7,787 nt of DNA from an uncultured Nitrosotalea sp. (lineage in GTDB: Archaea > Thermoproteota > Nitrososphaeria > Nitrososphaerales > Nitrosopumilaceae), in NCBI GenBank assembly GCA_946478655.1, contig CAMLDG010000014.1, positions 1-7,787 of the forward strand, in the 5' to 3' direction. Below, piece by piece: positions 5,519-7,787 of the stretch. A model generated the notes under the pieces. The model was not told the origin of the DNA. It searched no databases and saw only the letters and a program-made list of their open reading frames with translations. Within the stretch, counting starts at the first letter, position 1; each line of letters opens with the position of its first letter. Both the position numbers and the translations under genes were made by a program.

Positions 5519-6040
5519 ATGTTCTGGCCTGGAATGGGAGATCCGACAAAACGTAAAAAGATGCTCAGATTTCTTGCAATTTCAGTTGCTGTTGGTGTAG
5601 CAGTTGTCCTGATAAGCACTACAGCAATTTCACAGGTCAAGGCGCAAGATCCGCTTTACCACAAATGTGTTAATGGTTTAGACATAACATATCATGTATC
5701 TGCCACACTAGATGTTGAAGTGGATGGTAAAAAGTGGGTAAGACCTATTGATACAAGTACAGACACTCCAAAGGACTGTGAAAGATCAATGGTCTTTTTA
5801 GATGACGGAACTATTCGCGGAGAATGGACAAAGAAATACCCATTTGAGGTAGGCCAATTCTTATGGATGTCAGGTTTTCCTTTACGCGACATGGACGAGA
5901 CCAAATCCAAGATCTATGCAAATGGGGTAGAAACAACTGAATTTATCCACACACTAGTGCAAGATGGAACTCATTACAAGGCAGAGTTTGCAACAAAGAA
6001 TGCAGGAGCACCGACATTTACTCCTCCTCCCAAAAGCTAG
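5519..6040 (+). CDS. Secreted or membrane-anchored protein, unknown function
   Basis: A 173-residue protein. A basic segment (KRKK, 11-14) precedes a hydrophobic helix at about 15-38, then VKAQ (40-43), a plausible signal-peptidase site or the end of an anchor. The outer domain (44-173) is beta-rich, with two Cys (C50, C87) likely to form a disulfide, and ends in a Pro-rich tail (FTPPPKS). It contains H48, H59, H144 and H152 and M117/M125, which could bind metal, but no known cupredoxin or other copper motif is visible. The TATA box 27 bases upstream fixes the start. It converges on the small membrane-protein pair with a 101-bp gap holding a hairpin. I do not recognise a family. The extracytoplasmic location is well supported; any role is open. 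Confidence 0.8.
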   Translation: MFWPGMGDPTKRKKMLRFLAISVAVGVAVVLISTTAISQVKAQDPLYHKCVNGLDITYHVSATLDVEVDGKKWVRPIDTSTDTPKDCERSMVFLDDGTIRGEWTKKYPFEVGQFLWMSGFPLRDMDETKSKIYANGVETTEFIHTLVQDGTHYKAEFATKNAGAPTFTPPPKS

Positions 6041-6085
6041 AGATTGAAATCATCTTAGAAATTTAGAAAAATCACATACGGAAAT

Positions 6086-6113
6086 TACTTTAAAGTATTC
6101 ACTGGAGAGTGAA
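6086..6113. terminator. Palindrome plus hairpin between convergent genes
   Basis: A perfect 12-bp palindrome TACTTTAAAGTA (6086-6097) is followed directly by a hairpin TTCACT-GGAG-AGTGAA (6098-6113). It lies between two convergent stop codons (6040 and 6142), so a two-way terminator or transcript-end structure is the simplest reading. Confidence 0.45.
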
Positions 6114-6141
6114 ATTAAAAATAAGGAAAAAGATTTGGTGT

Positions 6142-6411
6142 TTACCAGTATTTACCGTTGTCTGGTATCAGACCAATGCCTTCTCTTTCAAAGTGCTTGT
6201 TGAGTTCTGCGACCCATCTTTCTCTTGTGTCGCCACCAAGACCGTGCACTCTGAGCCAGAATGCAATTACTCCGAGAAGGAATACTGTGAACATGATGGT
6301 TGCAAAGATGTAGACCATCACATCATAGAATAGCGGGTCATAGTTTGGACCTATTTGACCTGCAAAGTTTGACAGCATACCTACGAGCATAGTGAATATC
6401 GTGCTCATCAT
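6142..6411 (-). CDS. Small two-helix membrane protein (89 residues), possible AMO-associated subunit
   Basis: The frame opens with a TTG at 6423, but TATATA (6435-6440) lies 26 bases before an ATG at 6411 and 29 before one at 6408, and only 14 before the TTG, so an ATG start is chosen. The product has a first hydrophobic segment at 4-21 with NFAG, a short loop (NYDPLFYD), a strong helix at 29-53, then a charged cytoplasmic tail of 36 residues (GGDTRERWVAELNKHFEREGIG, ending GKYW). It lies downstream of another small membrane protein on the same strand (95-bp gap) with its own TATA box. Archaeal ammonia monooxygenase is reported to contain extra small helical subunits (AmoX, AmoY, AmoZ), and size and topology fit such a role. 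That link is inference from memory. Confidence 0.8.
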   Translation of the reverse strand: MMSTIFTMLVGMLSNFAGQIGPNYDPLFYDVMVYIFATIMFTVFLLGVIAFWLRVHGLGGDTRERWVAELNKHFEREGIGLIPDNGKYW

Positions 6412-6434
6412 AATTCCAAACAATTTAGGTGCGA

Positions 6435-6440
6435 TATATA
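6435..6440 (-). promoter_or_regulatory. TATA box of the 89-aa gene
   Basis: TATATA, placed 26-29 bases before the two adjacent ATG codons at 6411 and 6408. It decides the start against the upstream TTG at 6423. Confidence 0.6.
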
Positions 6441-6483
6441 CATTTCTGTAATAGATGAAAAATAGAGATCTAAAAGGAGATTA

Positions 6484-6519
6484 ATAAAATAAGAAAAAGA
6501 GAAGAACTAAGCTCTCTTT
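6484..6519 (-). terminator. Putative terminator after the 99-aa gene
   Basis: A 7-bp stem AAAGAGA/TCTCTTT (6496-6502 with 6513-6519) spans the stop codon and is followed on the minus strand by a T-rich stretch (TTCTTATTTTATTAA). The stem is mostly A/T, so the T-rich tract may be the more important part. Confidence 0.4.
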
Positions 6520-6806
6520 GCTTTTTCCGCTTGCTTTGCTCTTATGACAAAGGCAATGAAGATTCCGCCGAATATTCCACCGGAGATTACAGATGCACCG
6601 ACTACACCGTTTGCATCAATATATGGAGTACCCGAACCTGCATGCGGATTATTTTGTACTGCCTGTACTTTGGCTTTTGCTAATGCCAATTCCTGTTCGA
6701 GCCCAAGACCACCACCTGGTGTGTATTGTGCTGCAGCGAATGGTGCAAATGTAGAGGCTACAAATACAGCCAACAGTGCAGTTCCAACAATTATTGGTGT
6801 TTTCAT
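6507..6806 (-). CDS. Small signal-peptide plus one-helix membrane protein (99 residues), possible AMO-associated subunit
   Basis: ATG at 6806. Residues 1-26 form a textbook signal peptide (MKTP, then a hydrophobic core, ending PFAAA before Gln27). The external part (27-66) starts with a Gly-rich segment and a short Ala/Lys helix (LEQELALAKAKVQAVQ), then HAGSGTPYIDANG. A Gly-rich membrane helix follows at 67-88 (GASVISGGIFGGIFIAF contains GxxxG-like packing motifs), with a basic cytoplasmic tail RAKQAEKAKRA. So the topology is N-out, C-in, which suits a peripheral subunit of a membrane complex. A TATA-like TTAAATATC (6836-6844) is about 35 bases upstream, giving a short leader. It is divergent from S15 and followed by the 89-aa membrane gene. 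I do not recognise the family from sequence alone. Confidence 0.85.
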   Translation of the reverse strand: MKTPIIVGTALLAVFVASTFAPFAAAQYTPGGGLGLEQELALAKAKVQAVQNNPHAGSGTPYIDANGVVGASVISGGIFGGIFIAFVIRAKQAEKAKRA

Positions 6807-6835
6807 ATGAATACCTAATTGAGATTCGATTTCGT

Positions 6836-6844
6836 AGATATTTA
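6836..6844 (-). promoter_or_regulatory. TATA-like box of the 99-aa gene
   Basis: TTAAATATC on the minus strand, about 35 bases before the ATG at 6806. This predicts a leader of roughly 8 bases, containing AGGT a few bases before the start as a weak ribosome-binding site. Confidence 0.4.
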
Positions 6845-6882
6845 ACTTTTATGTAATCAGCATGTATCGAGAAGTCAAGTAA

Positions 6883-6891
6883 CATTTATGT
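6883..6891 (+). promoter_or_regulatory. TATA box of the S15-DHH operon
   Basis: CATTTATGT, centred about 27 bases before the GTG start at 6914, which fits a leaderless transcript starting on GTG. Confidence 0.5.
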
Positions 6892-6913
6892 TTCCTTAAA
6901 AAACAAGCGGTTC

Positions 6914-7363
6914 GTGGGTCGTCTTCATTCACATAGACATGGTAAGTCACATTCGACAAGACCAATCACTCCTAGTACACCTACATGGGTAAAACAGAGT
7001 CCAGCAGAGATCGAAGAATTGGTTGTCAAATATGCAAAAGAAGGTCTTCCACCAAGTAAGATTGGAATAAAATTGCGTGATCAATATGCAATACCAATTA
7101 CAAGACAGATCGTCAAAAAATCAATCACCGAGATCCTCGAACAGAAAGGGATCAAAACAGAAATGCCCGAAGACCTCAACAACTTGGTAAACAAGGCACT
7201 AGGCTTGCAGAAACATTTGAAGGAAAATAAATCTGATAAAAGAAACGTCAGATCGCTTGAACTTCTAGAGGCAAAGGTTCACAGATTATCCTCATATTAC
7301 AAGAAAATTGGCAAGATATCCAAAACTTGGAAATATAAGGCAGTCATTGCTCAACTCGAGTAA
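6914..7363 (+). CDS. rps15: Small-subunit ribosomal protein S15 (uS15)
   Basis: A 149-residue archaeal/eukaryal-type S15, longer than the roughly 89-residue bacterial form because of an N-terminal extension. It binds small-subunit rRNA in the platform region. The start is GTG at 6914, giving the family's typical beginning (MGRLHSHRHGKSHSTRP). The extension has the 'WVKQSPAEIEELVVKYAKEGLPPSKIGIKLRDQYAIP' region, and the S15 core ends with 'RSLELLEAKVHRLSSYYKK' at about 116-134. It is the first gene of an operon with a DHH phosphoesterase, whose ATG overlaps its stop codon by one base (TAATG). Pairing of S15 with a RecJ/Cdc45-like gene is widespread in archaea. Confidence 0.97.
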   Translation: MGRLHSHRHGKSHSTRPITPSTPTWVKQSPAEIEELVVKYAKEGLPPSKIGIKLRDQYAIPITRQIVKKSITEILEQKGIKTEMPEDLNNLVNKALGLQKHLKENKSDKRNVRSLELLEAKVHRLSSYYKKIGKISKTWKYKAVIAQLE

Positions 7364-7787
7364 TGGCAAAGTTAGACCAAGCATTATCCTATTTTCATGA
7401 TAGAGTTTCTGATTGTATCAAAACAGGAAAAAATATCTCAGTAATAACTCATCTTGATTGTGACGGAATAACTTCTGGCAGCATAGTTACAAAATCTTTG
7501 ATCAGATCTGGTGCAAAATGTACAGTACGTACTGTTAATGAATTTAGTAAAAACATTATTGAAAAAATGAAAAATGATTCAAGGCAGTTTCACATAATCA
7601 CAGATCTTGGAGGAGGATTTGCAAAAGATATCGATAACGCGTTAGATGACAACTGGATAGTAGTTGATCATCATCAAATACCACAAGAAGAGTTTGACAA
7701 TCAAAAAGTCATCAATGCTTGGAAATATGATGTAGATGGCGGAAAAGATGTTTCTGCAGGAGGTATGGCATATTTAGTTTCAAAAGC
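7363..7787 (+). CDS. DHH-family phosphoesterase, RecJ/GAN/Cdc45-like (3' end outside window)
   Basis: Starts with ATG at 7363, overlapping the S15 stop by one base; the first 141 codons are in the window. All the early DHH motifs are present: H30-L-D32-C-D34-G (motif I), D81 in TDLGGG (motif II) and D102-H103-H104 (motif III). These residues hold two metal ions, so the visible part looks catalytically competent. A later 'SAGGMAYLVSK' stretch matches the helix after motif III. Archaeal relatives next to S15 include the GINS-associated nuclease and Cdc45-like proteins of the replication fork; other DHH proteins cleave oligonucleotides. Which applies cannot be told without the missing C-terminal half (DHHA1 domain). 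Translation is probably coupled to S15. Confidence 0.92.
   Translation, partial: MAKLDQALSYFHDRVSDCIKTGKNISVITHLDCDGITSGSIVTKSLIRSGAKCTVRTVNEFSKNIIEKMKNDSRQFHIITDLGGGFAKDIDNALDDNWIVVDHHQIPQEEFDNQKVINAWKYDVDGGKDVSAGGMAYLVSK

Noticed and set aside
6544..6885. Plus-strand 88-aa and minus-strand 78-aa frames over the 99-aa gene
   Set aside because: The 99-aa frame has a proper signal peptide and membrane helix; the others have no start signals and atypical composition.
1..7787. tRNA, rRNA or riboswitch genes
   Set aside because: No cloverleaf, rRNA-like or known riboswitch pattern was seen, and every gap is under about 165 bp and AT-rich.

Overview
The window is AT-rich archaeal DNA that fits a marine-type ammonia-oxidising archaeon (Nitrososphaerota, Nitrosopumilus/Nitrosarchaeum-like). 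The signs are short intergenic gaps, TATA boxes about 26-29 bases before start codons (leaderless transcripts), an Amt transporter with a cleavable signal peptide, a PII protein, archaeal-type ribosomal protein S15 followed by a DHH phosphoesterase, and several small signal-peptide or one/two-helix membrane proteins. The lineage is inferred from gene content and style; no marker such as amoA is present.

Layout. 1-555 (-) is the start of a membrane-anchored extracytoplasmic protein running off the left edge from a TTG start. 638-844 (-) is a two-helix membrane protein. 961-2466 (-) is the ammonium transporter amt. Divergent from it is a 53-residue single-helix protein (2630-2791, +) with its own TATA box and hairpin/T-run terminator. 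2870-3361 (+) is a PH/GRAM-like protein that converges on an unknown protein (3372-3842, -). 3944-4162 (+) is a small unknown protein, converging on a Cas4-like protein (4212-4961, -). Divergent from the Cas4-like gene is a PII signal protein (5099-5440, +), then a secreted or anchored protein of unknown function (5519-6040, +). It converges on a minus-strand pair of small membrane proteins (6142-6411 and 6507-6806). Ribosomal protein S15 (6914-7363, +) and a partial DHH phosphoesterase (7363-7787, +) close the window, joined by a one-base overlap.

How it fits together. Amt and PII are the usual ammonium uptake and sensing partners, and the Amt tail has the conserved region that PII binds in other organisms. 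The strongest unexplained signal is a 48-bp ungapped promoter block, 42/48 identical, carried in the same orientation and at the same distance from the start codon by amt and the Cas4-like gene. It contains a palindrome (ATAAAA-4-TTTTAT) over the TATA/BRE region and suggests that the two genes share a regulator. The same block indicates that amt starts at 2466, not at the upstream ATG at 2502. The PII protein has lost most residues that bind 2-oxoglutarate and ATP in E. coli GlnB, and the Cas4-like protein keeps its four cluster cysteines but has lost much of its nuclease motif. The 6142-6806 pair are candidates for comparison with the small accessory subunits (AmoY/AmoZ) reported for archaeal ammonia monooxygenase.
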